From Zoogloeaceae bacterium (lineage in GTDB: Bacteria; Pseudomonadota; Gammaproteobacteria; Burkholderiales; Rhodocyclaceae): a DNA stretch of 8,296 bases. Below the pieces are notes generated by a model. That model did no database searches. It saw only the letters and a list, made by a program, of their open reading frames with translations, and was not told the DNA's origin. Below are positions 8,041-8,296 of this stretch, piece after piece. The DNA lies in assembly GCA_031282665.1 (NCBI GenBank), contig JAITDH010000220.1, forward strand, positions 1 through 8,296, given 5' to 3'. The position numbers were made by a program, and so were the translations under genes. The first letter of the stretch is position 1. Each line of letters starts with the position of its first letter.

Positions 8041-8197
8041 GGTTTCGTAGGTTGGATAAGCCGAAGGCGCAATCCGACATTCCAACCGATGCGCAGCGTC
8101 GCAAATCAAACAACAGCGGAGCAAGCGCCGGTAATGAACAATTGTCGGATTGCGCCTGCGGCTTATCCAACCTACGTAACCTACCCAATCTACGAAA
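8041..8197. repeat. Long imperfect inverted repeat (dispersed intergenic repeat or small MITE-like element)
   Basis: The 34-base arm 8046-8079 is matched by its reverse complement at 8143-8176 with one mismatch (33/34), separated by 63 bp. The arms start with the CGTAGGTTGGATAAG / CTTATCCAACCTACG motif. The match continues weakly outward for five more bases each side. A further outer copy exists: CGGTTTCGTAGGTTGG (8040-8055) has its inverted counterpart CCAATCTACGAAATCG at 8185-8200 (14/16), so the right side carries the end motif twice. No transposase gene, long open frame or clear target-site duplication is visible. This type of GTAGGTTGG repeat is familiar as dispersed intergenic DNA in proteobacteria. 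Transcribed, it would fold into a long hairpin. Confidence 0.7.
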
Positions 8198-8246
8198 TCG
8201 ATGCGCCCGTTCCGGCAGGCTTCGCCGGCGCAATGGGTCCTCGCGG

Positions 8247-8296
8247 TACAATTCCAGCTTCCATTCGATTCATGAGCCTGCCATGTCGCGCAAGAA
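8247..8296 (+). other. Possible promoter box and start of a gene leaving the right edge
   Basis: A TACAAT box (8247-8252) is followed by two possible start codons, ATG 8272 (MSLPCRAR) and ATG 8283 (MSRK), both open to the window end. Too little is present to name a product or choose a start, and no good -35 or ribosome binding site is seen. Confidence 0.22.

Noticed and set aside
8041..8197. A CRISPR array or IS element
   Set aside because: There are only two inverted arms with no regular direct repeats or spacers, and no transposase gene.

Overview
The window reads as chromosomal DNA of a GC-rich Gram-negative bacterium, most likely a betaproteobacterium (Rhodocyclales-like). This is inferred from the DUF3391/HD-GYP protein, the codon bias and the style of the intergenic repeats; there is no rRNA or other marker to confirm it. 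It holds eight complete protein genes and one partial one. No rRNA, tRNA, CRISPR array or insertion sequence was recognised.

Layout. (1) Positions 1-689, minus strand: the N-terminal 229 codons of an AAA-ATPase-like protein (PF09820 type) that runs off the left edge. It has a TATAAT box and a 17-bp palindrome just upstream. (2) 690-1025: an intergenic stretch with several short GC-rich palindromes, then a strong hairpin (983-1016) whose 3' arm runs into the ribosome binding site of the next gene. (3) 1026-4142, plus strand: a tight four-gene operon of three small membrane-anchored, Lys/Arg-rich proteins followed by a P1B-type metal ATPase. The ATPase has an Arg-rich, cysteine-free N-terminal HMA-like domain and a Tyr-Ser-Cys motif in place of Cys-Pro-Cys. 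(4) 4200-7261, plus strand: a DUF3391 + HD-GYP c-di-GMP phosphodiesterase and, 2 bp downstream, a full-length RecQ helicase. (5) 7258-7901, minus strand: a ParD/ParE-type toxin-antitoxin pair convergent with recQ. (6) 7902-8296: a possible antitoxin operator, a 34-bp near-perfect inverted repeat and perhaps the start of another gene.

The most interesting unit is the 1026-4142 operon. Small membrane proteins next to a P1B ATPase with an Arg-rich N-terminus and a non-CPC metal motif fit the ferrosome (fez) clusters that build iron-storage organelles. The layout also resembles the mycobacterial CtpC-PacL pair, where small single-span proteins assist a P-type ATPase. Neither assignment can be proven from sequence alone. 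The HD-GYP and recQ genes look like ordinary chromosomal housekeeping or regulatory genes, and the toxin-antitoxin pair with its flanking repeats marks a small accessory patch.
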